Assembly (NCBI GenBank): GCA_019648995.1
Contig: BLXT01002363.1
Coordinates: 1,938,203-1,967,997, forward strand
Reading direction: 5' to 3'
From: Plakobranchus ocellatus
Taxonomy: Eukaryota; Mollusca; Gastropoda; Plakobranchidae
Length of the DNA stretch: 29,795 bases
The notes under the pieces were generated by a model that was given only the letters and a program-made list of their open reading frames with translations, had not been told where the DNA came from and did not search any database. The position numbers and the translations under genes were made by a program. Positions 1-13,300 of the stretch are shown here, in pieces (the stretch's first letter is position 1; each line of letters opens with the position of its first letter).

Positions 1-1214
1 AAGCCATTCAATAATGAATTGTTTAAAATAAATTTAAAAATAAAAAAAAAAAGGGATGAAGAAACCATCATTTGCAAACTTTTAATAATGGAAAAGCAGA
101 TTTCCACCAAAGAGATGTCAACTGGCCGTGAAAAAAAGGTTGAACCTTGTCATAATTGTAGTTATATTCCACACTGTAACAAATGTCATGTGCAGTTTTT
201 TCTACTCATTCATTCAAAAATGTATGCAGCATACTGAAAAAGCAAAGAAAAACCTATTATACCTATACATTTTAAATCATTCCCTTTACACCTCACTCAA
301 AAATTGTCTTAAAAAGAAGACATTTAGAAAATGCTCAGTCTGTTAATCTAGAATGTGAATGATTTTAAGGCTTCAGGTCCAGTAAGTCTACATTGGCCAG
401 GTCCAGTCTTGGGATAAAACCAAACTCAATCTAGATCCTTGAATTTTAGATCTTAATTTAAGAAAAGTAGACATAGGTATCCACTGGGGAAAAAAAATCA
501 AAATTACAATTTTCAGCTTAATCTAAATATCGAGTCTTTAGCTAAGACTAAATTGTCTGTGGTTTTTTTTTCCTTTAAGATCATGATGATCTGGATTTAG
601 ATTAGCTAAGATTCTATATCTAGGCCCTATATCAGTTACAAATTGCACTATATTTCTCTCTCTTTTGCTTAAAAAAGAGCAGCCAGTCAGCAACAAAGGC
701 ACAGCCAAAATCGCGTTTATATCTTTTTATTTTAGAACTTAAACTGACTTGAGTACTCAGTAGACCTCTGGCAGGGAGACATTGTATTGCTTTGTCTATT
801 TCATGCATCACAGTCCCCAAAAATGAATCAAAGTGATTAAGTAGGGTCCAGATTGAACTTTACAACTATTTCTACCAATATAAGTTACTGCGTTTATTTT
901 AATAGAAAATCAAGTCAGAATTAATATTTTTTCAATATAATTAAAGTCATCGAAAAAGTTTATGGTCCAGGAAATGTAACGGCAGCCATCTTTTATTACT
1001 GTATGATTAAATGGAGCACTTAATATTTTTGCACACAAATTAAAATTTAAAACTTTCAATCAACTGGAAAAACTGCAGAATGTATGTATAAAAATATTCT
1101 TTGACATAAAAATGGAAGCTTTTGAGGTAAAAGAAAAATAACCACTTCAGCAGAAGTAAGAACAAATCTAATGATGCAGGAAAGTGCAAAACCAAAAAAA
1201 AAAAACCAAGTCAC
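1..1214 (-). other. MSH2 intron 20 (incomplete) - no gene seen
   Basis: AT-rich sequence downstream of exon 20. I looked on the minus strand for the next exon (DELGRGTSTYDGFG and ATHFHEL of the ATPase) and did not find it, so it must lie left of the window. Short ORFs on both strands here are low-complexity and unsupported. Confidence 0.8.
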
Positions 1215-1382
1215 CCTGAGAATAGATGCTGTCTCTAGCATTTCTGCCATGAAAGTTGACACTCCCTTTAACTGAAAATCTCCTGCTCCAACACGTGCTA
1301 AGATACTGTCAACAATACTGATTTCTGCCTTAGCACAGGGAACATAACAGCCGACCTGAGCCATCAGAACACTGACTCCAAT
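1215..1382 (-). CDS. MSH2: MSH2 coding exon 20 (residues 676-731)
   Basis: Encodes [36 protein letters not shown], then [18 protein letters not shown] and LR. The STFMAEM segment is the conserved MutS-family motif following the P-loop. Acceptor TTCCCAG, donor CTCAGG|GTGACT. Frame open beyond the donor only into intron sequence rich in Phe and Leu codons. It has Phe711 where human has Ser717. This is the last MSH2 exon in the window. Confidence 0.97.
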
Positions 1383-4300
1383 CTGGGAAGGTCACAAAGA
1401 AAATGTGTTACTAATGTATCTGACTCATTTAAAAAAAAATAATGAAATCAAATAAAATTCACAAACACAACGAGCAATTTAGATTCTTTATAACAACTTA
1501 CCCTCTGTTTTCTTTAATAATTCAACTCATTCACTTCAAAATAACTTGCTGGATTGCAATTAAAAGTCTCAAACTAAAGCTTGAAGTCTCTTTTCACTAC
1601 TTCAAAACAACAACATCTTGATATGTTCTGTCTATTAGTGTTTCATAGTCCCATTTGAAGGTATTTGACCCTTTTATGGGTACTGACAATGGCCCTACCA
1701 CATAAGGGTAAAATTATATTGTGTATTAATGATTGTTTCATTACCTGCTTTTGTGGTACTGATGGTAAAGAAAAAGCACAAAACTTACTAGAGGAAACAA
1801 AAGACCTTTAGATTTTCAGACTAACAAAAACTTATGTAATAGTTTGAGCCTGGAGAATGATTTATTTCATTTAAATGAATCAAAAGATTGAAAAATGAAC
1901 ATGTTAATTAGTAAATACACAAATGGCCTTAGTTGGAAAAGCATTATTACAACGCATACTTAATACAATCAATCAATTCACATATAGCCACAAAAATTTG
2001 GTGATAAATTTGCGCCCCCCCCACTTGTTAAAGGTACATACGCTGCATAAATGTTAATTATTAAGTTGAGAATTTTTTTCTGCTTTAAAAAAAAAGAAAA
2101 AGGATAAAAGACTTTAACAGCTTACATTGCATTTGCGATTTTTTTATAATGTGTGCAGTAGCAGATAATCTGAAGATATTATGATAAAATTTTATGTGCA
2201 AATACAGGCCAAACAATTGGTTGCTGTGAATAGAGTAGATCTAGATTTACATCTACACTCGGAACTGCCTTTAATGTGATTTGGCCTGGTTTATTTGTAA
2301 TGTTTAGTCACATTTTGAATAGGCCTAGATTAGACCTGTTTTAGTTTATTGGTACTAGTTTGGTTTTAGCTTTGTTTACCTCATTAGATCCAGGGATTTC
2401 TAGAAGTTCTTGAAGGGTAAGGATTATTGTATATTGCCAGTCCACAGCAAGCTGATCTCCAGCTTTAAGGCCCTCTGTCAGGCTGGGGCGCCAATGGTGG
2501 GGCTCGAACCAAGTGGGATGATTGTTTACAAGAAAATGTTGGATCATATCCATGGCCGGTGTGCCATGTTTATGTGTAAAGAGGGGAAGTTTGATTGGCC
2601 AATATTTTTAGCTAATCTTGATTGCATAATTCATTGGTCTATTTTTTAATCTAGAAGTCCTAGAGTGAGTTGCTTGTATTATATTGTTTAAGTAGCCCAC
2701 GCATAGAATAATCAGAATTTTCTTGAAGCTGACAGCGGTGGGTGAGATCTTTGAGGGGGAGCTTGCAGAGATCGCTGAGAGATGTTAGAGCTTGTGGATC
2801 CAAGTGATTGGAAAAATTAAATCGATGTTCTGAAATTGTTCCTGATCCAAATAAATAAACTTTTTGTTCAATTTTCTGCAAGACCTGGAGGGACTTCTGT
2901 TCCTCAGTCTATTTAATAGAACTCTGTCAAAGGCAGTGTTCAATTAGATCTATAACTAAACAGCACCAAGCCATTTGTAACAATATCAACACAAGATTTC
3001 AGCTATTAATCTTGCTTTGAAAAAAAAAAAAATACAAAAAATAAAAAATCATAAATTCAATATTATACTTCTATAAGGAAATAATTAAAAACCCTCACTG
3101 ATCTGATATATGTAGATTTGCCACCCATATTAGGCCCTGTGATGATTTGAAACATCTGTTTATCTGAAAAGTGAAACATAAGAAAAAAAATAATTATAAA
3201 AATGAACGGTTCTTTGAAGTATTTGCTGCAGTGTATGTAAAAAATTCTGTGCTATTTCTAAGTGAATTTCCATCCATTAAAGTTCACCCTCTTTTTTCTA
3301 CAAACTTTGGCCTCAATAAGTTAAGGAGCAATCAACCCAAATAAGAGGTAAATAAGCAAGGCTCTGGAAACGCTGACAATACAAAATTTCAAACTGCCAT
3401 AATTTACTATTAAAGAAAAAAGGAAAAAGTAATGCCAAACTTGTGACTAAAATTCCATACACAGTTTGATTATTTATGGAGGTATACAACAGTATGAGAA
3501 AGTTTGATAAAAATACAGTGCACTCCACTTAATTCGACATTTCTCTTAATTCGACGCATTCAAAAAGTCCCAAATAATTCGCTCTTAATCTTTAATAATT
3601 AAACTTTGCCCAAATCGACATGCTGCTTGGCTCATTTCTCTTAATTCGACAGTTCCCAACCAAGTTTTCAGATCAAACTAAACCAAAATGCTTTGGCCTG
3701 GTTGTCTCCCAAAGCAAAGTTAATGTTTCTGGTAAGTTATAACACAGACTAATCATTGTGATTGAGTCACTGCAGGGGTGATGAGGTTTAGGATATGTGG
3801 GGGATGCACAGGAGAGGAGGAAAGGTATGACATTAGGCTGAACCTAGGCCTACGCTCTCTGGCCTAGACTTAACACTGCTATATGTGTGGATGGCAGTGG
3901 CAGGCATCCCCCGCTAGGTACCACTCATGTGCATGAGTGTGCGTGTGCATAGCTGGCGGCGAAGGGGAAGACCCTGATAGCATTGTTATATTTAATGATT
4001 AATGCTATGGCAAAAGAACCTTCCCCCCCCCCACCTTTTTTTTTGCTCTATAGCTTGTTTTTTCTCACAATTTGACATTCTTTTAATTCGACATGTGTGG
4101 CCTGGTCCCTTTGATGTCGAATTATAAGGTGTGCACTGTACCATACTTGTGAAACCTGGGATGCCTGGCACTAAGCATTTTTAATTCTAGTAAATCCATA
4201 TCAAGAAAATGTTTATATTCAGAATAAATATCGCATAATGCAATATCTCATTTTTAATAAAAAAAAACAAAAATAATGTAATAGTGGCCTAAATCTGTTC

Positions 4301-7300
4301 ATAGTGCACTACAAACCTTTCTCAAATGTAGCATCATTGGGTATAAATGCAACTTCATCCTGCATCTCTAGACACGGATGTCTCACTTCTTGCAGACGTA
4401 GAATTCCTTCACCTGACAAAAGTAAAGTGAAATAAAAAGCTTTTTAAATTTTAAAAAACTGGCAGCATTGCCTTATTACTGCATACTGCCATGTCTCTGG
4501 TTTTCCCCTAACGGACCGTGCATTATAATACTGTGTTACTGTCACCTCCCTTTATAAGATCATTGCAAATAATGAAAAGCCTACATTAGCAATACATTCT
4601 ATTGATTCCTGCTATCTTCTCTCTCTGTCCCTAGACCAATTCTAATTAATCTTATGGTTATAATTTTTATAGAATTATCAATTTTTTATTTAAAAAAAAA
4701 AAAGGTTTTGAAGAAAATAAGGTTTTTTTTTAAATGCAAGTTTTAAAAATCAAAATCATATGCTTTTTTTCTTAGCACAGAATCAACATACCTCTATCTG
4801 GTTTTCACCACTTCAAAGGCAGAGTGGCATATTGGGCTAAACCAATGTTTAAAAATATTCAAATTTTAACTTTTGACTCAAGAAGACTGGTTTAAAGAAA
4901 ATTCAAAGATAAAATCTCTCCATTTTTGTCTACTCTATAATTCAAAACTGAAACTGCAATGGAGGATAGTTTGTAGTAAATCTGATCCTCGCTTACTTTC
5001 TCCTAGGTCAGGCTTAAATTCAGTAGTTAAATAAACAAAAATAAATAAATAAAATACTGGATATGTATGCAATGGGAAAAAAGCATGTGGGAGGAGAAAC
5101 AAGAGAGGCATATAGATATAATAAGGCAAAGTTGTGTTGCATCACAATGAAAAATTGTTTTCAGTGTAAAAAGAGGGCAGGTTTATTTTATGCATTCATG
5201 AAACTTATGTCATTTTTGCTTTCTTAAGGCCTATTATATTCTCTGACAGATGCCAATCATAATGATAATTAATCAATGCTATTAGCAAACTCCTTTATCC
5301 CTTGAAGATTAACAACACTTTTTTTTCAATATCGAGGAAAAAAGGTTTAATGAGTGTTTTTAAACATTATATTGTCACATTTTTGTGATAAAACTTTATC
5401 TGATAGCTTATAGGCACAGAAACTCAATGATTCTAGAATCACATTTTGGCATAAGTCTGAGTTAATGCCTTGTTTATTAGCCTAATGGCGATACGTGATG
5501 TGTTATTAGGAAAAATACATAAAGTTGCATTGCAAAGACCTATGGTCCTGCAGGAATGATTATTTGCTTTGTGATCAGGAACTACAAGACCTAGTCATTC
5601 AGGCAGATATTGAACTTCAGTGCATTTCCCATTCATTTATATTTTAGGCTATCAACAATATTAGTTAACTTTAAGAATCATGATTTATATCTTTTTTACA
5701 TAATTCTCACATCAGCCTAAAACAAAATAAATTGCATAAAGGAAGATAAAAAAAATTATAACAATTTGTAAGCACACAGAAATGGACACAAAAAATGCTC
5801 CTATATAACAGAGATTTTTATGTTCCTTTAAGCCTGCTCTATCAATTTTGATGGTGAAAGACAAAACTGTTGAACAGAATAAATTTTTATAGTTTTGGTA
5901 ATATTAAAAAAGGTATAAGCTGCGTCACCATATATCTTGAAAGTGGTTACATTTAAGAACATTGACAAATAAGAATTTTAAGCACGGATTTTGGCACAAA
6001 ACTACATATTCCGTACATTATTTCAAAGCTTCCTAAAGGCAACTCTCGCTCTAGGAATGTTATAAATTTTCAAAAATAATTTTCTTCTCATCTCACTGGT
6101 CTAGAGATAACATGTATCATGGATGAAAATAAAATTTGTCCTGAATAAAATTGAAGAAAAGAGACAAAAACTGCTCAGCTGTACGGAGACTTTGATTGTT
6201 TGCAAAGCAGTTATAGAAAGACAAAATTGATAAAAGATTGAATTTAAATTAGATGAAAACTTTGCATGGCAAATGACTTCCAGAAAATGATGATTAACTA
6301 GGAATTGCAGTCAATGCATAGATACACATATTCAAATCTAAAGTTATAAAAAACAATCTTAGCTTATTTCATAGTGCATACACATTTTGAAAAGTCATTT
6401 TTTGACTTTTTCCAGATTTTCAAGACCTAAACACCACTATGAAACCTTTCAAAAAGTTCTAAAAATTGCCTCACTGCAGTAGGTCTGGAATTTCAATGTT
6501 TTTTATTTTCCAGACTTTTTGTCGAAAACGAAACTTATCCAAGTCTTGTATTGACATTTTCAGGCTTTCAAGACTCCTTATGCACCACGTTGTTTTTGGA
6601 CACAGTAAGCAGCTGAGCCAAGCTACAATTTGGTGCTTACCTTTAGAGAAGAGTTTGGGACGGGTATAGGGTATAGGTGCTGAGGCTGATGCAACAGAGA
6701 AAGCAACCAGGACATCTAATTGGGCCAAGATGTCGTTGAGCATACACATAGGTTCTACATAGCCAGCTGAAGATTAAATATATGCAAAAGAATTAGTTGA
6801 TTTAAGTTCAGCAGACATTTGATTTCATTTTTCAGAAAATTCGATAAATTCCCAGAATTGATGGAAGGAGCAGCACCTGATTTCCAGGCTATGCCACTTG
6901 AAGTATTGCTTTCATGATTTTTGATTTCGGCATTTCTTTTGTTCTTTAGACAGGAACAACAACTTAATCCATTCCCTTTAAAAAAATTGTATTTTTATTG
7001 AAAATTTTGGTGTCTATAGCAAATTCTTCACCAATAACGAGTAGCTATCGATTACTAAAACAAACTAGTTTCTTTTGCTTTCATTCATTCAATTCTAGGC
7101 ATGACTGCTTGAGACTTGAGAGTAGAAACTAAAGAAAATATGGTATTGAGAAAATATCAATGATTAATTGAAATATTCATATATTTCCTTAGAACTTTCA
7201 AGCCTGTTTTTCTCATTACACATTTCTTGTCACAAAAAATCTATCTCCTCCTAGATGTATATTACAATTTTCTTCAAATTTGGTATACCTGTTGCAAGGG

Positions 7301-10300
7301 TATTTATCTGAAATACAATAGAGACTATTATCGGTATCATGTTTAATTTTGTAGAAATTTTGATTTTGTATTCCAAAATGGGGGTCAAAGCTTCCAGTAA
7401 TATATGGAATTTGAAAATTTTATGTAAAAAACCTCTATTGCATTTAAGTTATTGAATTGAAGATTACCTCAACATTAGTCATTACTTCAACAGAATTTTA
7501 TCTGTAGGAGTAGATAGATTTTGAAAACACATTGTGCCTACCGAAATTCACGGGGGCAGTCGTCACCATAACAAACATAGGTAAAAATTTTTTTCCACTA
7601 ATATTAAAATGGGAAATTCATTAATATATGTTAAAAATTATAGGTGCCACCCCTATCCTCTTCACAATATACTCTACAGAAACAAGGAAACCTATTTGAA
7701 GGTTTTATTTTAATATTGAAATATAAGTTTTCAGAGATGTTTTAAGAATCACTGTAGCTAATACCTTGTTGGACTTTGCTTTCATGAGAAGTAATTACCA
7801 CACTTTTTGTACCTGCAATAGTAATCACTTCTGCCACAATACTCTTCTGCTGTTCATTGTAGTCTTCTCTTGCTTGCACATATTCTTGATTATACTGCTT
7901 TACAGCTGTATTATGAAATCTTACTCCATTCTTGTTGGTGTCGATTGTATGGTACTTTTTATTATTCCTCAGTGCTTTTTCTTCCTAAAAAATTAATAAA
8001 CACATAAAAATTTAAAACAAAGCAAAAAAAGTTCAATTATCAAAGCACATATAATTGTCATTTTTTTTTGTCCTGCTATATAAAGTCTTCAAAATAATGC
8101 TTTCGATATGAAGGACAATAATAAGCTCATGATGAAAAACCATTCAAATTGAGTTATATTTTGTATTTTATGAATTTCAAACCATTGATGTACAGTACGG
8201 TTGCTTTTTTTTTCTTTTCAGGCCTCCTCCCTTAAAAATTGCATTCACAAAATATTGATGTAGATAACAAGTGAAAATAAAGGTGTTTCAACCTTTTTTA
8301 ACAGTATTGAAAGAAGGGGTACATTATGTTAAGTGCATTTTTTTTTCCAGATTATTTGCAGTACAGATTTTGTCAGAAACTGTCTCTAGGCATGAGATAG
8401 CCTTTCTTGAAATTAAAAAAAAACCGAAACCCTATACTTAACAATTAATCAATTTGTTTTAAAAAAGAAATTTTTACAAATCATGTTACCTACTGACTGA
8501 AAATGACACAAATATGTTTCAAAACTTGAAGCATTTTTATTTAAACGACAGCAGGAGTCAACTTAAAACTCTTTGACATTCAATTTCAAGAGATAACTAA
8601 AATCAAGCTATTTCTAATTTCATCATCTATTGAGATGAATGATTTTTAAGAAAAGAAGTCACAGATTAATTACAATGCTTACCTTACGAGTGACCCTGAA
8701 GAAGTAACCCAGCTGGTTACTATTCTCCAGCTTAATGGTCTTGCCTGGCTCCAAACCTAAATCCCGCCCTGCTCGATTCAGCTCTCCACGGATACTTTCC
8801 TCCAATTGCTCCATGCGACGCCGCAGCTCAGCAAGACCATCATCAAAGTCAGACCGAATCAGAAACTCATGATTTTGCACTTGCTCCATATCTAAAGTGG
8901 TCTCTACCATCTCCTGGAACTTGTTAAAGTCATGAAGAAGTTCCTACAAGGAAAAAAAATATTTTGACCTGATCAAAAAAGGTTGATGAAACAAGAGAGA
9001 GAAGCAAAACATATCTTACCCTGATTACGAATTAATTTTTACAAGTTGTTCAGATTTTTTTAAGGACTGGTCATTCTGTTTGCCTTCTCTTTTTGTATTC
9101 ATCATATAATTGTGTGAATCTTTATTAGCTTCACTAAATGTAGACTTAATAATTAAGGGTTAGTTTTCTTCCTTTCTTCCTTAGCAATTCCTGTCAGACC
9201 GATGTATTTAAATGGCACAAATAAATCTCATATGGCCTGAATGAAATTAACAGCGATGGCTTTGCTTTTTGTCTATCCTCCAATTCAAAAGAATTCTGGT
9301 CTGGTTTTTGAACATGTGCACACCTGTAATGTTATCTTGGACACAACCCAGAGCGTTATTTTCTCCTATACTCTTTTCTGGAAAGCATCTGATTGGACAA
9401 TTTTCAAACAAGCAACTAGCGTTTCGATGATTTGAAAAATTGCAAAGCTCATAAAACCTCAGCATAGATCTAGCCGATTCATAGGCCTATGATAATATCG
9501 ATTTTTTTAAAAATGAAAAACATGATGCAGATGATGAACAAAGTAAAAGTAAAGAAGAAATTAGTCCCTGTTGATAATTTGATATAAATTCAAACACATC
9601 CACTTCCAGTGTATCCCTTTTTCTTTCATTCTGTCTCTCATTCTCTCCGGCCTATATCTAGATCTTGTTTAAACCTCTGTTGTCGTTTGTTATTGGTGTT
9701 TGGAAGCTAGATCTAACTTAAAACCATAGTTTTGACAACCTACTTGTGATTAAATTTTTAGATCTAATCTAGATCTAGATTGTGGGAGATAGATTATAGA
9801 ACTGGACAATGATGTGGTCTAGGTGTAACACTCAGTAATGAGCAATAACATAGGATGAGCCCAAAATGTTAAATTCATTAATTAAATGTTCATTTTCACC
9901 AAAAAATATTTGTGTGTTAGAATGAACAATGGTGAGGTGTATGCATACCAGTGTCTGTAAAACCAAATTGACCATCTAGTCTATCACCTGAAAACTACAT
10001 TAAACTTTAGAAGCCATTTTCTCAAAACTACATTTCTTCAACCAGGTGACTTTAAAATACCATAATTTTTTTACCTAAATAAGATAGAGCCTTCAAATAA
10101 AGAGCAAAATGCTAAGGAATGTTTGGAGAATCCAACAATGTGCCTGTCTCAATTTTTTTATCTGTACCCAGGTACCCATATGAGGGATTTTCCTGTGCAG
10201 CACATATGTGATGTGTTCAGCAACACACGGCACAAGTCGCTGGGCTCTACTTCAAGCTACAGGCAAAAAAGTGATATCTAGTGTAATTGATATTATTGCT

Positions 10301-13300
10301 TGAAATCAATCTTAAACTATGAAATTTGCATGAACCAAAAGGTTATTATATAATTTTTTTTGTCTAAAGGTGTTTCTAAAAGCTTTTTTTATGTCATGTT
10401 GTGTCCTTTTTTCATGAAAAAAATGGTTTTCCCCTGAGTTGTGCCTTCGCATTGTCTGGGTTATCTAAACAACTAATTTGCCCATTCAAATAAATTTATA
10501 CCTATAAATTATATCACACAACTTTTTATCTTTTTATTTCAAGCTGCAAAAGCTTTTCTTACTCTGATAAATATTTTTTAATGACTTTAAATTGAGAGCT
10601 ATGCTCTGTTTCTAAGGGCTTAATTATCAGCAACATCATGCATTATCTGTGCCTGCTCTAGTTAACAAGGAGAAGAAACCTCTTGTTGCACTTCTAAATG
10701 AAAAAAAGACAGGCCATGATCAGCTATATCAGTTCATAGTGAGTTCTTTTGTCTCTGAGGATGCCAGCTCATGTGAGGACAAAGATGCTTATGAGAAGAA
10801 CCAAATGATTAACAGAGCTGCCGAGCTTATATTATGACCTTAAATGAAGCAAAGCTTAGATCTAGATCTAGTGTATGAATACATAGAAAATTGATCTAAA
10901 TCTGGATCTAGACCATTTTCACCTTGTATTTATCTCAGTGTATTTATGTTTAAGTTGTTTCAATCTTATGAAAATATATTTTGGTAATCCTCGACATTTA
11001 AAATTCAAGATCTAGTCCTAGGATTCAGTCCAGACTTTCACTACACCAACAGATGATAGTAGAGATCTAAATCAACCTCATTCAGGTCAAACTCATCAAC
11101 CTAAACCATTCATTCAACTAGATGTGTACAAACATCTGATAACCACCATAACATCTACATCTAGATCTCTATGTACAGGACTATAGATCTCATCATGTTC
11201 TTTTTTTTAAGGCTTTGAAGTCAAGGAGATGAATGATTGGGGGGGGAAGAGGGTTAACGAAAGAGAGTGGGGGTGTATCTCAAACTTTTGGTCTTTGCTA
11301 ATTTGTTTGATTGTTGGTTTGACTGAGTCATCCAATCTACCATGAGTTGTGATATCAAGTCTCAATTCTGTCTCTTTAAGACTGTGTGTGCCCATCTTCA
11401 ACTAAATATATCATGTGATATTCTCAATAATTAACAAAATGAGAAATACAAGGGAAGTGCTGTATATAACACAGAAAAAATACATTCAGTAATGTGTTTT
11501 AGAAAGGTTTAGAAAGTGAATTATGCTATTTAAAGCACCTATAGAACAGTTTGTTTCTAATGATGAGAGTCCCTGTGTAGATCTTTTTTCTTTACATTCT
11601 TCTTTTCCCTAGCCAATTGTACACTTTTATCAAGTATTAAATCTTATACATTTATTTTATACAAATATCGAAGCTCAATAAATTAAAATGTATCTCATTG
11701 TAACAGAATCCATTTTATTGTCCTGAGAACCAAAGAAAAAGAAAAATTGCGGAGGAAATAAAAGGAGAAATTTTTATGCAATTTTTCCATTTCAATACTG
11801 TGATTTTCTGTCTTCAATATGCAATATTTCAGCTTCTAATTATAATATTTCAAAAATTCAAAAAGCAGAATGTTCAGAAAATATTGCAGATTCAGACAAT
11901 ATAAAAACAGAATATCTTCAGTTTTCACAATGTGCCATGTTTTTACTGGCCCCATCACATACAACAGTAACAGTAGACCTTAGCCTATCAGTCAGACACA
12001 GACCACAACTCCATTGGTAACTGATGAAAGTAAAACACATGCACAGTGCTTTGCAAACGGAGGAGGGGAGGGGTGCTTTTAGATAAGAAACAGATTGAGC
12101 AACAGCATTTAGCCAAAGACCAAAATAATATTCCATCAGTTAGTGCACAATATAGCACCATTCATAAATAACAGTAACAGCAGGCCTAGGCCCTAACAGT
12201 GGTAACAGTCAGTAACAGATCACATCCGTTGTGTGTGCGGTTCCTAATGCAAGCATTATGCACACACAGTGCCTCTTTCATTCACAATTGCATAACGTAG
12301 AAACATCGTAAAAGCATCAAATAAGCTGCAGGTTGATTGGTGGATATCAATGAATTAAATGAATATTATTATCATGACCAGTGGAAGAAGGAATATTCCA
12401 GAGAAAGGATATCTAGACTCATTTGGTTTATGAACCATCCCCACCCACTTTGTAATACTCAGTGGGAAAAAGGTACAAAGGCATCTGTTGTAAGGTTCAA
12501 ATGCACACACCAACTGGCTTATGGGCCGCCGCCATGCTCCCCAGTCAAGATTTTCTGTCATTCTAAATAGTTTAAGAAGGAACTATTCCAGATAACACAT
12601 TCCATTTTTTTCGGTCTTAAAATCAAAAGTATATAACTGAATGCTTTAAATATCATATTTCCAACGATCATTTGAAAATGTACAAAACATAAACCTAGTC
12701 CAGAGAGCATTGATTAAGCAAAATTGCTCAAGCTTGAATGCATAAAAAATCGATTACTCAAAATGCTCAATTTTTAATTCTCAATTCCTTAGCTTTGATG
12801 TAGCATATGTTATCTAGTAGTCACAGACCAAAAGCCTCTTTCACTATGAACAAGCTTCATGGTATTATTACCAAATTTAGCCCACTTTGCACGAAAATGT
12901 ATACAATGCGAGATAAATCAAAAACACCTTTCAAAAAGTTACCTTGATTGGTCCAGCAAATGTTTGAGCAAGGAGCTCCTTGTGCTGCCCCTCATATTTT
13001 TCTACTGTCTCTAAAAGATGTGGCATTTTGTCCAGAGCTTGGTATACACGGTAGCAGTCCTGATAAAAAAAATGAAGTAGGAAAAGAGGGCGAGCTGCTA
13101 AATTACAAAATCCACTGAAGTGAAGAGCTTAAACTACCTTAAATATTCTACAAAGAGAAAAACTCAACGCCAAATACTTCAAGGCGCTTACTAGTAATCT
13201 TTTGCCTTTTTGAATTTCAGGTGAATCTTTCAATTCAAATGCATTTATTGATGTCTAAGACATGAGAACAAAATGACAGTAATCAAACAGATGTTTTAGC

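Larger units (their letters stand above)
9654..11190. repeat. Cluster of ATCTAGATCT words
   Basis: Tandem or near-tandem ATCTAG words occur at about 9,654-9,667, 9,708-9,718, 9,761-9,780, 10,856-10,872, 10,893-10,910 and 11,157-11,170, with isolated copies elsewhere in the window (2,236, 20,876, 21,390). The word is palindromic. It looks like a dispersed low-complexity motif rather than a unit with ends. Confidence 0.55.
8944..12942 (-). other. MSH2 intron 14, longest intron (4.0 kb)
   Basis: It contains the ATCTAG-word cluster (9,654-11,190), a SINE-like block (10,162-10,256), an orphan plus-strand ORF (10,616-10,837), and CAGTAACAG-type short repeats with an imperfect hairpin (11,960-12,275). 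12,460-12,560 is locally GC-richer (GGGCCGCCGCC). None has recognisable protein homology. Confidence 0.7.

Noticed and set aside
1056..1214. Continuation of the exon 20 frame past LR into [13 protein letters not shown]
   Set aside because: It follows a GT donor (GTGACT), loses similarity to MSH2 at once, and becomes Phe/Leu-rich intron translation.
6466..6669. Plus-strand ORF of 67 codons
   Set aside because: It partly overlaps MSH2 exon 17 on the opposite strand and has no protein character of its own.
12460..12560. GC-richer stretch with GGTTCAAATGC (B-box-like) and GGGCCGCCGCC
   Set aside because: The B-box-like word and the A-box-like word lie on opposite strands, so it does not make a tRNA or SINE promoter; the ORFs on both strands show no homology.
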